Shown: positions 46,404 to 56,313, counted from the stretch's first letter. The stretch is DNA of 64,000 nucleotides from Glycomyces sambucus (GCF_900102815.1 NZ_FNGF01000007.1:62001-126000); one strand, 5' to 3'. Notes: generated by a model from the sequence alone, not told the origin. Made by a program: numbers and translations.

Positions 46404-46418
46404 TGGAGACAATCTCCA
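46404..46418. promoter_or_regulatory. Palindrome upstream of the lysozyme gene
   Basis: TGGAGA-CAA-TCTCCA, 6-bp perfect arms, 71 bases before the lysozyme start. Possible repressor site for an unidentified regulator. Confidence 0.5.
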
Positions 46419-46434
46419 CAATCAGTCAAGCCTG

Positions 46435-46449
46435 TGAAAATAACTTTCT
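46435..46449. promoter_or_regulatory. Second candidate MurR operator (lysozyme)
   Basis: TGAAAATAACTTTCT matches the murQ site TGAAGTAAAATTTCA at ten of 15 positions, including the outer GAA and TTC. About 100 bases before the lysozyme start. Confidence 0.45.
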
Positions 46450-46469
46450 GTCCTGTGGTCGCGGGCGTG

Positions 46470-48275
46470 CTAGGGGTAGCCGATGCCGTGGCCCAGGGGG
46501 TACAGGACGTCGCCTGCGGCGCTGGGGACGTCGACCGGGAGCGTCCCGCTCGGCGCGAGGTTCCCGGCGATGGCCTTCGCGAGGGCTTCGAGCGAGGGCG
46601 CGGCGTAGGAGTACGCGGCGAGGCTCGCGTTGACGGCGCCGAGGTGCGCGGCGTCGTAGGGGGTCCCGACCGCGGCGGTGACGACGGGCGCGGGCCCGTC
46701 GAGGAGGGCCGCGACGAGGTCGGCCTGCGGGGAGCCGGCGCGCACGTTCCGGGTGGCGACCACGACGAGGTCGCGTCCGGCGGCGGCGGCCGCGGCGGCC
46801 CCGATCGCGGCGGCGCCCGGGTCGTCCCCGGTGACGTGGGCTTCGGCGTCGAACCCTTGGGCGGCAAGCGCTTCGGCGAGGAGCCGGGTGGTGTTCTCGC
46901 CCCAGCCGGTCACCAGGACCGAGCCGCCCGCGAACGGCAGCGTGCCGTCGTTGGCCAGGAGCGTGACCGAGCGGTCGGCGATGTCCGCGGCGGCGGCGCG
47001 GTGCGCTTCGGACCCGACCGCCTCAGCGGCGGCGCCCTCGTCGGTCTCGGGAGCGTCCACAATGCCGTGGCGGGTCTTCAATTCGAGGATGCGGCGCACC
47101 GATGCGTCGATGCGCGCCTCGGTGAGTTCACCGGAGGCGACGGCGTCGAGCACGGCCTGGTGCGCGAGCGGGAGGTCCGGGGGCATCAGGAGCAGGTCGG
47201 CGCCGGCGAGGAGCGCGAGGACCGGGACGCGGTCGTCGCCGTACTCGGTGCGCACCCCCTGCATGTCGAGCGCGTCGGTGACCACCACGCCGGTGAACCC
47301 GAGCCGCTCGCGCAGCAGCCCGGTGAGGATCGGGTGCGAGAGCGTCGCGGGCTTGAGCGAGTCGTCCAGGGCCGGGAACTGCAGGTGGGCCGACATGACC
47401 ATGTCGGTGCCGGCGGCGATCGCGGCCGTGAACGGCGGGGCGTCGATCCGCTCCCACTCCTCGGCGGTGTGCGTGATGACCGGCAGGCCCACGTGGCTGT
47501 CGGTCCCGGTGTCGCCGTGCCCGGGGAAGTGCTTGGCGGAGACGGCCACGCCCCCGGCCTGGTACCCGCGCACCTGCGCGGCGGCGAACTCGGCCACGAG
47601 CGCCGGGTCGGAGCCGAACGACCGGACCCCGATCACGGGGTTCGCGGGGTCCACATTGACATCGGCGTCGGGCGCGAAATTGTGGTTCAGGCCCATCGCT
47701 CGCAATTCCGAACCGGCGATCTCGGCGGCCCGCTCGGCCGCGTCGAGGTCCCGGGTGGCCCCCAGCGGCATCGCCCCGGGGAACTGCGTGGCGGGCTCGC
47801 CGATGCGCACGACCGAGCCGTACTCCTGGTCGGTGGCGATGAGCAGCGGCACGGTCGAGGCGGCCTGGAGGCCGTTCGAGAGCGCCGCGACCTGCTCGGG
47901 CCCGGTGAGGCCGTTGGCCCAGTCGAAGTAGATGATCCCGCCGGGCCGGTACGCCTCGACGAACGCGGCCCCGGTGTCGGCCCCGAGCCGCTCCCGGTTC
48001 GCGGCGATCGCGTCCGCGTCGCCGGTGTCGGCGCTCTCGCCGTGCACGTACACCATGAAGAGCTGGCCGACCTTGTCCTCCAGGGACATCGACGCCATCA
48101 GGTCCCCCACGGGGTCCCCGGTCGGCTCCTCCACCGGATCCTCACCCCCGGGCTCGTCGTCGCGGTCGGCGGTCGCCTCGGCGACCACCACCCCGCCCCC
48201 GACGACCGCGAAGGCCGCCGTGACGCTGGAGAGCAGCACGGTCTTGCGGGAGACTTTCGCCGAACGCACCCGCAC
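46470..48275 (-). CDS. nagZ: Secreted or anchored GH3 beta-N-acetylhexosaminidase, NagZ-like
   Basis: 601-residue GH3 enzyme that releases terminal GlcNAc from muropeptides. An N-terminal hydrophobic segment (TVLLSSVTAAFAVVGGGVVVA) gives export or anchoring, followed by an acidic linker. The catalytic loop KHFPGHGDTGTDSH near residue 247 holds the His-Asp acid pair unique to NagZ, and the nucleophile is in VVTDALDMQG near 333. A C-terminal GH3 domain of about 190 residues follows (absent from short Gram-negative NagZ). GTG start. First of the NagZ-lysozyme-amidase series. Confidence 0.93.
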   Translation of the reverse strand: MRVRSAKVSRKTVLLSSVTAAFAVVGGGVVVAEATADRDDEPGGEDPVEEPTGDPVGDLMASMSLEDKVGQLFMVYVHGESADTGDADAIAANRERLGADTGAAFVEAYRPGGIIYFDWANGLTGPEQVAALSNGLQAASTVPLLIATDQEYGSVVRIGEPATQFPGAMPLGATRDLDAAERAAEIAGSELRAMGLNHNFAPDADVNVDPANPVIGVRSFGSDPALVAEFAAAQVRGYQAGGVAVSAKHFPGHGDTGTDSHVGLPVITHTAEEWERIDAPPFTAAIAAGTDMVMSAHLQFPALDDSLKPATLSHPILTGLLRERLGFTGVVVTDALDMQGVRTEYGDDRVPVLALLAGADLLLMPPDLPLAHQAVLDAVASGELTEARIDASVRRILELKTRHGIVDAPETDEGAAAEAVGSEAHRAAAADIADRSVTLLANDGTLPFAGGSVLVTGWGENTTRLLAEALAAQGFDAEAHVTGDDPGAAAIGAAAAAAAGRDLVVVATRNVRAGSPQADLVAALLDGPAPVVTAAVGTPYDAAHLGAVNASLAAYSYAAPSLEALAKAIAGNLAPSGTLPVDVPSAAGDVLYPLGHGIGYP

Positions 48276-48349
48276 ATCCTCGCGCAGACCCCCGGCGCCG
48301 CCGCATCCGGCCCCCGCCGGAAACGGCGCAAATCACCGTGAACACCACG

Positions 48350-48383
48350 AAGCCGGGCCGGAGCATTCGCTCCGGCCCGGCTT
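48350..48383 (-). terminator. Terminator after rplR, island boundary
   Basis: Perfect 14-bp stem AAGCCGGGCCGGAG with complement and 6-base loop, 18 bases after the rplR stop. It ends the S10/spc transcript where rpsE would normally follow. Confidence 0.8.
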
Positions 48384-48401
48384 GCGAGTCGTCCTAGCGG
48401 A

Positions 48402-48797
48402 CTAGAACTTCAGGCCCGAGTCGCGGGCGGCGTCGGCCAGGGCCGCGACGCGGCCGTGGTACTTGACACCGCCGCGGTCGAAGACCACGGCCTCGACGCC
48501 GGCGGCCTTGGCGCGCTCGGCGATGAGCCGGCCGACTTCCTTGGCCTTGGCGGTCTTGTCGCCCTCGAAGGCGCGCAGACCGGGCTCCACCGTCGACGCG
48601 GCGGCCAGCGTGTGGCCCTGCACGTCGTCGATGACCTGGGCCACGATGTGCTTCGAGGACCGGAAGACCGCGAGGCGCGGCTGGGCGGCCGTCCCGTTGA
48701 CCTTCTTGCGGCCGCGGAAGTGCCGGCGGTTCTTGCCGATCCGGCGGCGCTCGGACACCGACCCGGACGGGCGGCGGTTTTCGAGTTTGCTCGCCAT
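48402..48797 (-). CDS. rplR: 50S ribosomal protein L18
   Basis: 131-residue 5S rRNA-binding protein. The basic N-terminus and [18 protein letters not shown] and [23 protein letters not shown] are diagnostic. The first base of its start codon overlaps the rplF stop region by one base (TAATG). It is the last ribosomal gene before the 21.4-kb interruption. Confidence 0.97.
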   Translation of the reverse strand: MASKLENRRPSGSVSERRRIGKNRRHFRGRKKVNGTAAQPRLAVFRSSKHIVAQVIDDVQGHTLAAASTVEPGLRAFEGDKTAKAKEVGRLIAERAKAAGVEAVVFDRGGVKYHGRVAALADAARDSGLKF

Positions 48798-49336
48798 TAC
48801 TTGCCTGCCTTCCCGGCCTTGCGGCGGATGCGCTCGTCGACGTACTTGACGCCCTTGCCCTTGTAGGGCTCCGGCGGACGCAGACGGCGGATGTTCGCGG
48901 CGACCTGGCCGACCAGCTGCTTGTCGATGCCCTCGACGTGCAGCAGGGTCGGCTTCTCGACGGTGAACGAGATGCCTTCCGGAGCGTCGACCTGGATGGT
49001 GTGGGAGAAGCCGAGGCTCATCTCCACGCCCTTGCCCTTGGCCTGCGCCCGGTAACCGGTGCCGTTGATCTCGAGGGACTTCTTGTAGCCCTCCGAGACG
49101 CCGACGACCATGTTGTTGACGAGGCTGCGCGACAGGCCGTGCAGGGCCCGCGACTTGCGCTCGTCGTTGGGGCGGGTGACCTCGAGGGACCCGTCGTCGT
49201 TCTTCTCGATGCCGATCGGCTCGGGCAGCTCGCTGACGAGCTGGCCCTTGGGGCCCTTCACGGTCACCGTCGCGCCATCGATCTTGACGTCGACGCCGGA
49301 GGGCACCAGAATCGGCTGCTTCCCAATGCGGGACAT
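48797..49336 (-). CDS. rplF: 50S ribosomal protein L6
   Basis: 179-residue protein with two similar domains, near the factor-binding site. [19 protein letters not shown] at the start and [19 protein letters not shown] are typical; the C-terminal [16 protein letters not shown] is the L6 signature. ATG preceded by GGAGGG. Confidence 0.97.
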   Translation of the reverse strand: MSRIGKQPILVPSGVDVKIDGATVTVKGPKGQLVSELPEPIGIEKNDDGSLEVTRPNDERKSRALHGLSRSLVNNMVVGVSEGYKKSLEINGTGYRAQAKGKGVEMSLGFSHTIQVDAPEGISFTVEKPTLLHVEGIDKQLVGQVAANIRRLRPPEPYKGKGVKYVDERIRRKAGKAGK

Positions 49337-49352
49337 GCTTAATACCCTCCTG

Positions 49353-49760
49353 CTACCAGACGTAGGCGATGACTTCGCCGCCCACGCCGCGCTTGCGAGC
49401 CTGGCGGTCGGTCAGCAGGCCCTGGGACGTGGACACGATGGCCACACCCAGGCCGCCGAGGACGCGCGGCAGCTCAGTGGACTTGGCGTAGACCCGCAGG
49501 CCCGGCTTGGAGACGCGGCGCAGGCCCGCCAGGGACCGCTCGCGGCGCTCGCCGAACTTCAGGTCGATGACCAGGGTCTTGCCGACTTTGCCCTCTTCAG
49601 GCTCCTCGGCGCGCCAGTCGGCGATGTAGCCCTCCTGCTTGAGGACTTCGGCGATCGAAGCCTTCATCTTGGAGTGCGGCATCGCCAGCGTGTCGTGGTA
49701 CGCCTGGTTGGCGTTCCGCAGACGGGTCAGCATGTCTGCGATCGGGTCGGTCATTGTCAT
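49353..49760 (-). CDS. rpsH: 30S ribosomal protein S8
   Basis: 135-residue 16S rRNA-binding protein and, in many bacteria, translational repressor of the spc operon. [19 protein letters not shown] at the start and [20 protein letters not shown] at the end are diagnostic. Start ATG 49760; a second in-frame Met follows at codon 3. Confidence 0.97.
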   Translation of the reverse strand: MTMTDPIADMLTRLRNANQAYHDTLAMPHSKMKASIAEVLKQEGYIADWRAEEPEEGKVGKTLVIDLKFGERRERSLAGLRRVSKPGLRVYAKSTELPRVLGGLGVAIVSTSQGLLTDRQARKRGVGGEVIAYVW

Positions 49761-49845
49761 GTGCGTTGTATACCTTTCTCACCCCGGTTCCCCGCCTTGT
49801 GAAGCACGGCAGGGCCTGTGGCGATCGGAGCTATTGCGCCTGGAG

Positions 49846-50031
49846 TTACCAGGAAGCCTTGTGGACGCCCGGGAGTTCACCCGCGTGGGCCATGTCGCGC
49901 ACGCAGACGCGGCACAGGCCGAACTTGCGGTAGACGGCCTTCGGCCGGCCGCACTTCTGGCAGCGGGAGTAGGCGCGCACGGCGAACTTCGGCTTCCGCT
50001 TGGCCTTCGCGATGAGGGCTTTCTTCGCCAT
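49846..50031 (-). CDS. rpsN: 30S ribosomal protein S14, zinc-binding (type Z)
   Basis: 61-residue short S14. The four-cysteine zinc site [20 protein letters not shown] marks the C+ form, used when zinc is available; a zinc-free paralogue may exist elsewhere. The start codon overlaps the rplE stop by one base. Confidence 0.97.
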   Translation of the reverse strand: MAKKALIAKAKRKPKFAVRAYSRCQKCGRPKAVYRKFGLCRVCVRDMAHAGELPGVHKASW

Positions 50032-50606
50032 TAGTCGTTCTCCTTGAACGGGAAGCCGAGCAGCTTCAGGAACGCCCGGCCTTCGTCGTCGGTCTTCGCG
50101 GTGGTCACCAGCGTGATGTCCATACCGCGAACCCGGTCGATCTTGTCCTGGTCGATCTCGGGGAACACCGACTGCTCGGTCAGACCGAACGTGTAGTTCC
50201 CGTTGCCGTCGAACTGCTGGTCCGAGAGCCCGCGGAAGTCGCGGATGCGCGGCAGCGCGATCGCCAGCAGGCGGTCGAGGAACTCCCACATGCGGTCGCC
50301 GCGGAGGGTCACCTTCGCGCCGATCGCCTGGCCCTCGCGCAGCTTGAACTGCGCGATCGACTTCTTGGCCCGGCGGACCAGGGGCTTCTGCCCCGTGATC
50401 GTCGCCAGGTCCTCGAGCGCACCGTTGATGAGCTTCGAGTCGCGGGCGGCCTCGCCGACACCCATGTTCACCACGATCTTGGTCAGACCGGGGATCTGGT
50501 GGATGTTCGCGTAACCGAACTGGTCCTTGAGCGCGTCCCGGATCTCGGAGCGGTACGTCTCCTTGAGGCGGGGCTGCACCTTTTCGACAACCTCAACATC
50601 AGTCAT
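50031..50606 (-). CDS. rplE: 50S ribosomal protein L5
   Basis: 191-residue 5S rRNA- and P-site-contacting protein. [18 protein letters not shown] and [20 protein letters not shown] are typical. Overlaps rplX and rpsN by one base each (TAATG junctions), implying tight coupling. Confidence 0.97.
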   Translation of the reverse strand: MTDVEVVEKVQPRLKETYRSEIRDALKDQFGYANIHQIPGLTKIVVNMGVGEAARDSKLINGALEDLATITGQKPLVRRAKKSIAQFKLREGQAIGAKVTLRGDRMWEFLDRLLAIALPRIRDFRGLSDQQFDGNGNYTFGLTEQSVFPEIDQDKIDRVRGMDITLVTTAKTDDEGRAFLKLLGFPFKEND

Positions 50607-50920
50607 TACAGGTCCTTACCCGTCCGCTTCGAAACGCGGACCTTGCGGCCGTCGTCGCCGAACCGGTAGCCGACGCGGGTCGGCTGGTTGTCGGCGTCGA
50701 GCACCTGCACGTTGGACACGTGGATCGCCGACTCCTGGGTGACGATGCCACCGGTCTTCGATCCGCGCGCCGTCTGGCCGGCCTTGGTGTGCTTGGTGAT
50801 GCGGTTGACGCCCTCGACGAGCACGCGCTCGCGGTCGGGGTACGACTCCAGCACCAGGCCCTCGGCGCCCTTGTCCTTGCCCGCGATGACGCGGACTCGG
50901 TCGCCCTTCTTGATCTTCAT
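50606..50920 (-). CDS. rplX: 50S ribosomal protein L24
   Basis: 104-residue assembly-initiating protein of the large subunit. [18 protein letters not shown] is the KOW motif at the start, and [13 protein letters not shown] follows. It sits three bases after rplN. Confidence 0.97.
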   Translation of the reverse strand: MKIKKGDRVRVIAGKDKGAEGLVLESYPDRERVLVEGVNRITKHTKAGQTARGSKTGGIVTQESAIHVSNVQVLDADNQPTRVGYRFGDDGRKVRVSKRTGKDL

Positions 50921-50923
50921 CTC

Positions 50924-51289
50924 TTACAGCACCTCCGGTGCGAGGGAGATGATCTTCATGAACTGCTTGTCGCGCAGTTCGCGGGCGACCGGCCCGAAGA
51001 TGCGGGTCCCTCGCGGTTCGCCGTCCTTGACGAGGACGGCGGCGTTCTCGTCGAACTTGATGTACGTGCCGTCGGGACGGCGCGTCTCCTTGACCGTGCG
51101 GACGATGACGGCCTTGACGACGTCACCCTTCTTCACCCCGGCGCCCGGGGTGGCGTCCTTCACGGAGGCCACGATCGTGTCGCCGATACCGGCGTAGCGT
51201 CGGCCGGAGCCGCCGAGCACCCGGATGCACAGGATCTCCCGCGCCCCGGTGTTGTCGGCGACCTTGAGCCGCGACTCTTGCTGAATCAC
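50924..51289 (-). CDS. rplN: 50S ribosomal protein L14
   Basis: 121-residue protein of the subunit interface. [19 protein letters not shown] and [20 protein letters not shown] are diagnostic. The start codon is GTG. Twelve bases separate it from rpsQ, marking the S10-to-spc operon junction without an obvious terminator. Confidence 0.97.
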   Translation of the reverse strand: MIQQESRLKVADNTGAREILCIRVLGGSGRRYAGIGDTIVASVKDATPGAGVKKGDVVKAVIVRTVKETRRPDGTYIKFDENAAVLVKDGEPRGTRIFGPVARELRDKQFMKIISLAPEVL

Positions 51290-51301
51290 GTCCCGGTCCC
51301 C

Positions 51302-51571
51302 CTACTTCGCCTTCTCGAGGATCTCGACGATGCGGAACCGCTTGGTCTTCGACAGCGGGCGCGTCTCCATGATGGTGACGCGGTCGCCGATGCCGGCCTC
51401 GTTGTTCTCGTCGTGAGCCTTGTACTTCTTGTTGGACTTGATGACCTTGCCGTACAGCGAGTGCTTCTTGCGGTCCTCGACCTCGACGACAGCGGTCTTG
51501 TCCATCTTGTCGCCGACGACCAGGCCCTCGAGGACCTTGCGCCGACCGCGAGTCTGAGTTTCCTCGCTCAC
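51302..51571 (-). CDS. rpsQ: 30S ribosomal protein S17
   Basis: 89-residue 16S rRNA-binding protein with the OB fold; [20 protein letters not shown] and [11 protein letters not shown]-like end ([17 protein letters not shown]) are typical. It overlaps rpmC by four bases. Confidence 0.97.
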   Translation of the reverse strand: MSEETQTRGRRKVLEGLVVGDKMDKTAVVEVEDRKKHSLYGKVIKSNKKYKAHDENNEAGIGDRVTIMETRPLSKTKRFRIVEILEKAK

Positions 51572-51804
51572 TTCTCAACCTCCTCCGGCGCGGCGCTGAG
51601 GCCCAGCCGGCGCTCGTTCATGACGGTGTAGATCCGCGCGATCTCCTTGCGGATCAGTCCGAGCTGGTGATTGTTCTCCAACTGACCGGTCGCGTGGCGC
51701 ACCCGGAGGTTGAACAGCTCTTCCTTCTTCTCCAGGAGCTTCGCCTGGAGTTCCTTCTCGCTGAGCTCGCGCAGCTCACCGGTGTCGATACCAGTAGCCA
51801 TCAC
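51568..51804 (-). CDS. rpmC: 50S ribosomal protein L29
   Basis: 78-residue helical protein near the peptide exit. [20 protein letters not shown] and [20 protein letters not shown] are diagnostic. It overlaps both neighbours (one base with rplP, four with rpsQ). Confidence 0.97.
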   Translation of the reverse strand: MMATGIDTGELRELSEKELQAKLLEKKEELFNLRVRHATGQLENNHQLGLIRKEIARIYTVMNERRLGLSAAPEEVEK

Positions 51805-52229
51805 TACTCACCTGCCCCTTCGCGAGAGACGATGCGGCACTTCATGGGGAGCTTGTGGATCGCCCGCTGGAGCGCCTCGTGGGCGGTCTCCTCGCTGGGG
51901 TACGACAGCTCGAACATGACGCGGCCGGGCTTGACGTTGGCCACCCAGTACTCGGGCGAGCCCTTACCGGAGCCCTGACGGGTCTCGGCCGGCTTCTTGG
52001 TGATCGCGCGGTCCGGGAAGATCGTGATCCACACCTTGCCGCCACGCTTGATGTGGCGGGTCATGGCGATACGAGCGGACTCGATCTGGCGGTTGGTCAC
52101 GTAGCTGTGCTCCAGCGCCTGGATGCCGTACTCGCCGAAGGAGACCTTCGTGCCGCGAGTGGCCTTGCCCTTGCGCTTCGGAGCGTGAGGCTTCCGGTAA
52201 CCGCGCGGCGGTTTCCGTGGCATGAGCAT
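51804..52229 (-). CDS. rplP: 50S ribosomal protein L16
   Basis: 141-residue protein close to the A-site. [20 protein letters not shown] at the start, [20 protein letters not shown] and [19 protein letters not shown] are typical. Starts at ATG 52229 (or the second Met, MPRK). Confidence 0.97.
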   Translation of the reverse strand: MLMPRKPPRGYRKPHAPKRKGKATRGTKVSFGEYGIQALEHSYVTNRQIESARIAMTRHIKRGGKVWITIFPDRAITKKPAETRQGSGKGSPEYWVANVKPGRVMFELSYPSEETAHEALQRAIHKLPMKCRIVSREGAGE

Positions 52230-52234
52230 GTCGC

Positions 52235-53044
52235 TTAGCCCTCCTGCTTCTCAGTGGCGGGCGCGGCGGCGGCGGCCTCGGCAGGCTGCGCGGCGGCTCC
52301 GCGGCCACCACGGCCGCGTCCACCGCGGGCGGCGCCACCGGCACCGCCGCGGCCGCCGCGTCCACCGCGGTCGCCCCCGGCGTCGCGACGACGCTGCACC
52401 TGCTCGGCCTGCTCCTTGAGCGTGGCCTCACCCTTGTAGATCCACACCTTCACGCCGATGCGGCCGAAGGTGGTGGCGGCCTCGAACAGGCCGTAGTCGA
52501 TGTTCGCGCGCAGCGTGTGCAGCGGGACCTGGCCCTCGCGGTACTGCTCCGAACGGCTCATCTCGGCGCCGCCGAGACGGCCCGAGCACTGCACCTTGAT
52601 GCCCTTCACGGTCGGGTTGCGCATGGCCGACTGGATGGCCTTGCGCATCGCGCGACGGAAGTTGACACGGCTGGACAGCTGCTCCGCGACGCCCTGGGCG
52701 ACGAGCTGCGCATCGATGTCGGGGTTCTTGACCTCGATGATGTTCAGCTGGACCTGCTTGCCGGTCAGCTTCTCCAGGTTGCCGCGCAGACGATCGGCCT
52801 CGGCGCCCTTGCGGCCGATGACGATGCCCGGGCGGGCGGTGTGGATGTCGACGCGGACCCGCTCGCGGGTGCGCTCGATGTCGACCTTGCTGATGCCGGC
52901 GCGCTCGAGACCCTTGGTCATGAGCTTGCGGATCTTGACGTCCTCGCCGACGTACTCGGCGTACTCCTTGTCGGCGTACCAACGCGAGGTCCAGTCGGCG
53001 CTGATGCCGAGGCGGTACCCGTGCGGGTGGATCTTCTGACCCAT
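52235..53044 (-). CDS. rpsC: 30S ribosomal protein S3 with RGG-rich C-terminus
   Basis: 269-residue protein at the mRNA entry channel, part of the ribosomal helicase. The KH domain ([20 protein letters not shown]) and [13 protein letters not shown] end of the core are typical. The last 50 residues form a Gly/Arg-rich tail ([15 protein letters not shown]) ending in an Ala-rich acidic stretch. Its start overlaps the rplV stop by one base. Confidence 0.97.
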   Translation of the reverse strand: MGQKIHPHGYRLGISADWTSRWYADKEYAEYVGEDVKIRKLMTKGLERAGISKVDIERTRERVRVDIHTARPGIVIGRKGAEADRLRGNLEKLTGKQVQLNIIEVKNPDIDAQLVAQGVAEQLSSRVNFRRAMRKAIQSAMRNPTVKGIKVQCSGRLGGAEMSRSEQYREGQVPLHTLRANIDYGLFEAATTFGRIGVKVWIYKGEATLKEQAEQVQRRRDAGGDRGGRGGRGGAGGAARGGRGRGGRGAAAQPAEAAAAAPATEKQEG

Positions 53045-53508
53045 TAGGCGGTCTCCTCCTTCTCAGCGGACTCGGACTTCACGTCGGCCTCGACCGGCTT
53101 GGGCGAGGCGGCCTTGGGGCGGCGCACCGACGGCGCGGCGGAGCCCTTGGCCTGGATCGACTCGACCACCACGGTGATGTGGCTGGTGCGCTTGTTGATC
53201 CGGTAGGCGCGACCGTGGGCGCGCGGACGGTACCGGCGCATGGTCGGGCCCTCGTCGACCTTGATCTCGGACACCAGAAGCGATTCCGGGTCCAGACCGA
53301 GGTTGTTCTCGGCGTTCGCCTGAGCCGACGCGATGACCTTGTAGACGACCTCGGCCGCGCTGAACGGCGCGAACTCCAGGGTCGTCAGGGCCTCGTCCAC
53401 AGGCAGGCCACGCACGAGGTCGACGACGCGGCGCGCCTTGCGAGGTGCTACGCGGACGTACCGCGCCACCGCGCGCGCCTTCGGAGCCTCCTGCTCCACT
53501 GTTGCCAT
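53044..53508 (-). CDS. rplV: 50S ribosomal protein L22
   Basis: 154-residue exit-tunnel protein. [20 protein letters not shown] and the tunnel loop with [15 protein letters not shown] are diagnostic. A C-terminal extension of about 45 residues rich in Lys, Pro and Glu is actinobacterial. ATG 53508 (MATVEQEAP) is chosen over an upstream Met in the same frame. Confidence 0.96.
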   Translation of the reverse strand: MATVEQEAPKARAVARYVRVAPRKARRVVDLVRGLPVDEALTTLEFAPFSAAEVVYKVIASAQANAENNLGLDPESLLVSEIKVDEGPTMRRYRPRAHGRAYRINKRTSHITVVVESIQAKGSAAPSVRRPKAASPKPVEADVKSESAEKEETA

Positions 53509-53544
53509 CGTTCTAATCCTTCGTTCGTTTCTCAAACCCGTGGC

Positions 53545-53826
53545 CTAGCGGCGACGGCTCTTCCGGTCGTCCTTCTCGTGCCCCCGGAACGTGCGGGTGG
53601 GAGCGAACTCGCCGAGCTTGTGCCCGACCATGTTCTCCGTGACGTAGACCGGAACGTGCTTGCGACCGTCGTGGACGCCGAAGGTCAGCCCGATGAAGTC
53701 GGGGGTGATCGTCGAGCGGCGCGACCAGGTCTTGATGACGTTCTTGCTCTTGGTCTCGACGGCGACGTCCACCTTCTTCTGCAGGTGGTCGTCGACGAAC
53801 GGGCCCTTCTTGAGGCTGCGAGCCAT
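53545..53826 (-). CDS. rpsS: 30S ribosomal protein S19
   Basis: 93-residue head protein. [20 protein letters not shown] and [20 protein letters not shown] are diagnostic. It lies three bases after rplB. Confidence 0.97.
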   Translation of the reverse strand: MARSLKKGPFVDDHLQKKVDVAVETKSKNVIKTWSRRSTITPDFIGLTFGVHDGRKHVPVYVTENMVGHKLGEFAPTRTFRGHEKDDRKSRRR

Positions 53827-53829
53827 GGC

Positions 53830-54672
53830 TTACTTACCCCGCTTCCGGTTGGCGTGGCGACGGCGCACGATGAGCCGGTCGGTCGGGTGGTTCTTCTTCC
53901 GGGTGCGACCCTCGGGCTTGCCCTGCGGGTTCACCGGGTGGCGACCACCGGACGTGCGGCCCTCGCCACCACCGTGCGGGTGGTCGACCGGGTTCATGAC
54001 GACACCGCGGACGGTCGGGCGCCAGCCCTTCCAGCGCATGCGGCCGGCCTTGCCCCAGTTGATGTTGCCCTGCTCGGCGTTGCCGACCTCGCCGATGGAG
54101 GCGCGGCAGGTGACCTGGACCAGGCGGATCTCGCCGGAGGGCATACGCAGGTGCGCGTACTTGCCTTCACGGGCGAGGAGCTGGATCGAGGCGCCGGCCG
54201 AGCGGCCCAGAGCGGCACCGCCGCCGGGCTTGAGCTCCACCGCGTGCACCGTGGTACCGACCGGGATGTGGCGCAGCTCCAGCGAGTTGCCGGGCTTGAT
54301 GTCCGCCTCGGGGCCGTTCTCGATGGTGTCACCCTGCTTGATCCCCTTGGGGGCCAGGATGTAGCGCTTCTCGCCGTCCGCGTAGTGCAGCAGCGCGATG
54401 TTCGCGGTGCGGTTCGGGTCGTACTCGATGTGCGCGACCTTCGCCGGCACGCCGTCCTTGTCGTGGCGGCGGAAGTCGATCACCCGGTAGCGGCGCTTGT
54501 GGCCGCCACCGCGGTGACGCGTCGAGATCTTGCCCGAGTTGTTGCGGCCGCCGGTCTTGGAGATCGGGCGCAGCAGCGACTTCTCGGGGGTCGAACGGGT
54601 GATCTCGGCGAAATCGGAGACGCTGGAGCCACGACGCCCGGGCGTCGTCGGCTTGTACTTGCGAATAGCCAT
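53830..54672 (-). CDS. rplB: 50S ribosomal protein L2
   Basis: 280-residue peptidyl-transferase-centre protein. [20 protein letters not shown] at the start, and [20 protein letters not shown] with the conserved functional histidine near the end. ATG 54672 is preferred; the longer upstream frame is spurious. Confidence 0.97.
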   Translation of the reverse strand: MAIRKYKPTTPGRRGSSVSDFAEITRSTPEKSLLRPISKTGGRNNSGKISTRHRGGGHKRRYRVIDFRRHDKDGVPAKVAHIEYDPNRTANIALLHYADGEKRYILAPKGIKQGDTIENGPEADIKPGNSLELRHIPVGTTVHAVELKPGGGAALGRSAGASIQLLAREGKYAHLRMPSGEIRLVQVTCRASIGEVGNAEQGNINWGKAGRMRWKGWRPTVRGVVMNPVDHPHGGGEGRTSGGRHPVNPQGKPEGRTRKKNHPTDRLIVRRRHANRKRGK

Positions 54673-54694
54673 ATCGGTTAACTCCCTGCGTCTC

Positions 54695-55009
54695 TTAGGC
54701 GATCTGTCCGCCGAAGATCTCACCGAGGCGACCGGGGTCGCCTTCGACGGTGACGATCGCGTGCTTGACGCTCTTGCGCTGGCCCCAGCCGGTGCGGGTG
54801 CGCTTGCGCTTGCCCGACCGGTTCAGGGTGTTGACGCTCTTGACGTCCACGTCGAAGATCTGCTTGATCGCGATCTTGATGTGGCTCTTGTTGGCGCGCG
54901 GGTCGACCTCGAAGGTGTACTTGCCCTCGCCGAGGAGGGTGTAGGTCTTCTCCGAGATGACCGGCTTGATGATGATGTCGCGCGGGTCGGCGACGGTCAC
55001 TTCGCTCAC
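54695..55009 (-). CDS. rplW: 50S ribosomal protein L23
   Basis: 104-residue exit-site protein that docks SRP and trigger factor. [19 protein letters not shown] and [20 protein letters not shown] are typical. Starts within the end of rplD (four-base overlap). Confidence 0.97.
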   Translation of the reverse strand: MSEVTVADPRDIIIKPVISEKTYTLLGEGKYTFEVDPRANKSHIKIAIKQIFDVDVKSVNTLNRSGKRKRTRTGWGQRKSVKHAIVTVEGDPGRLGEIFGGQIA

Positions 55010-55656
55010 GCCGCGACCTCCTGGTCCGTCCGGTCCGCGATGAACGCCTCGATGGCGGCCTCGCTGAACACGATGTCCTCGTTGTTGAGCACGTCGTAGG
55101 TGTTGACCTGGCCCCAGTCGAGCAGGTGCACCTCGGGGAGGTTGCGCAGGCTCTGGGCCGCGGTCTCCTCGTCGCGGGACAGGACCACGAGGACCTTCTT
55201 CGCGCCGGTGATCGCCTCGAGGGCGGCCTTGGCGGTCTTGGTCTTCGGGGCCTCGTCCGCGATAAACGCGTCGATGACGTGCACGTTCTCGCCGCGGACC
55301 CGGTCGGTGAGGGCACCCGCGAGCGCGGCGGCCTTCATCTTCTTGGGGGTCCGCTCGGCGTAGGAGCGCGGCTGCGGGCCGTGGACGACGCCGCCGCCCG
55401 CGAACTGCGGGGCGCGGGTCGAGCCCTGGCGCGCGCGGCCGGTGCCCTTCTGCCGGTACGGCTTGCGACCGCCGCCGCGGACCTCGCCGCGGGTCTTGGT
55501 CTTGGCCGAGCCCGAACGGGCGGCGGCCAGCTGGGCCGTCACGACCTGGTGCATGAGCGGGATGTTCGGCTCGACGTCGAAGATCGACGCCGGGAGCTCG
55601 ATGGTCTTCCCGGTCGATTCGCCAGAGGCGTTCTTGACGGTGATTTCAAGGCTCAT
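55006..55656 (-). CDS. rplD: 50S ribosomal protein L4
   Basis: 216-residue protein that lines the exit tunnel; in some bacteria it represses the S10 operon. The tunnel loop [20 protein letters not shown] and [20 protein letters not shown] are diagnostic. ATG 55656; longer upstream frames are shadows of rplC. Confidence 0.97.
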   Translation of the reverse strand: MSLEITVKNASGESTGKTIELPASIFDVEPNIPLMHQVVTAQLAAARSGSAKTKTRGEVRGGGRKPYRQKGTGRARQGSTRAPQFAGGGVVHGPQPRSYAERTPKKMKAAALAGALTDRVRGENVHVIDAFIADEAPKTKTAKAALEAITGAKKVLVVLSRDEETAAQSLRNLPEVHLLDWGQVNTYDVLNNEDIVFSEAAIEAFIADRTDQEVAA

Positions 55657-55658
55657 GG

Positions 55659-56306
55659 TTATGCCACCTGCTTCACTGCGGAGCGGACGAGCACCAGGCC
55701 GTTCTTGGGTCCGGGAACGGCGCCCACGATGAGCAGGAGCCCGCGCTCGGCGTCGACCGCCTGGACGCGCAGGTTCTGCGTCGTGTGGCGCGAGCCGCCG
55801 TGGCGGCCGGCCATGCGCATGCCCTTGAAGACGCGGCCCGGGGTCGCGCAGCCGCCGATGGAACCGGGGGCGCGGTGGACCTTGTGCGCGCCGTGGCTGG
55901 CGGGGAGACCGCCGAAGCCGTGGCGCTTCATGACACCGGCGAAGCCCTTGCCCTTGGTGGTGCCCGTGACGTCGACGATCTGGCCGGCCGTGAAGGTCGT
56001 GGCCTCGATCGTCTGGCCGAGCTCGTAGTCGGCGGCGTCCGAGGTGCGCAGTTCGACGAGGTGGCGCCGCGGAGCGACACCGGCCTTCTCGAAGTGGCCC
56101 TGGAGCGGCTTGGTGACGTTCTTGAGTTTGATGTCGCCGAAGCCCAGCTGGACGGCCGAGTAGCCGTCGACGTCGGGCTTGCGGACCTGGGTGACCACGT
56201 TCGGGCCGGCCTGCACCACAGTGACGGGAACGGCGCGGCCGTTCTCGTCCCAAACCTGGGTCATGCCGAGCTTGGTGCCCAGGATTCCCTTGATCTGCCT
56301 GTCCAT
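55659..56306 (-). CDS. rplC: 50S ribosomal protein L3
   Basis: 215-residue assembly initiator near the peptidyl-transferase centre. [20 protein letters not shown] and [19 protein letters not shown] with the methylated-Gln-type loop ([15 protein letters not shown]) are typical. ATG 56306 lies seven bases after rpsJ. Confidence 0.97.
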   Translation of the reverse strand: MDRQIKGILGTKLGMTQVWDENGRAVPVTVVQAGPNVVTQVRKPDVDGYSAVQLGFGDIKLKNVTKPLQGHFEKAGVAPRRHLVELRTSDAADYELGQTIEATTFTAGQIVDVTGTTKGKGFAGVMKRHGFGGLPASHGAHKVHRAPGSIGGCATPGRVFKGMRMAGRHGGSRHTTQNLRVQAVDAERGLLLIVGAVPGPKNGLVLVRSAVKQVA

Positions 56307-56313
56307 TGGTCCC

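Noticed and set aside
26980-48401. Prophage or integrative element in the ribosomal operon
   Set aside because: No integrase, transposase, phage gene, tRNA or direct-repeat attachment site was found at the edges.
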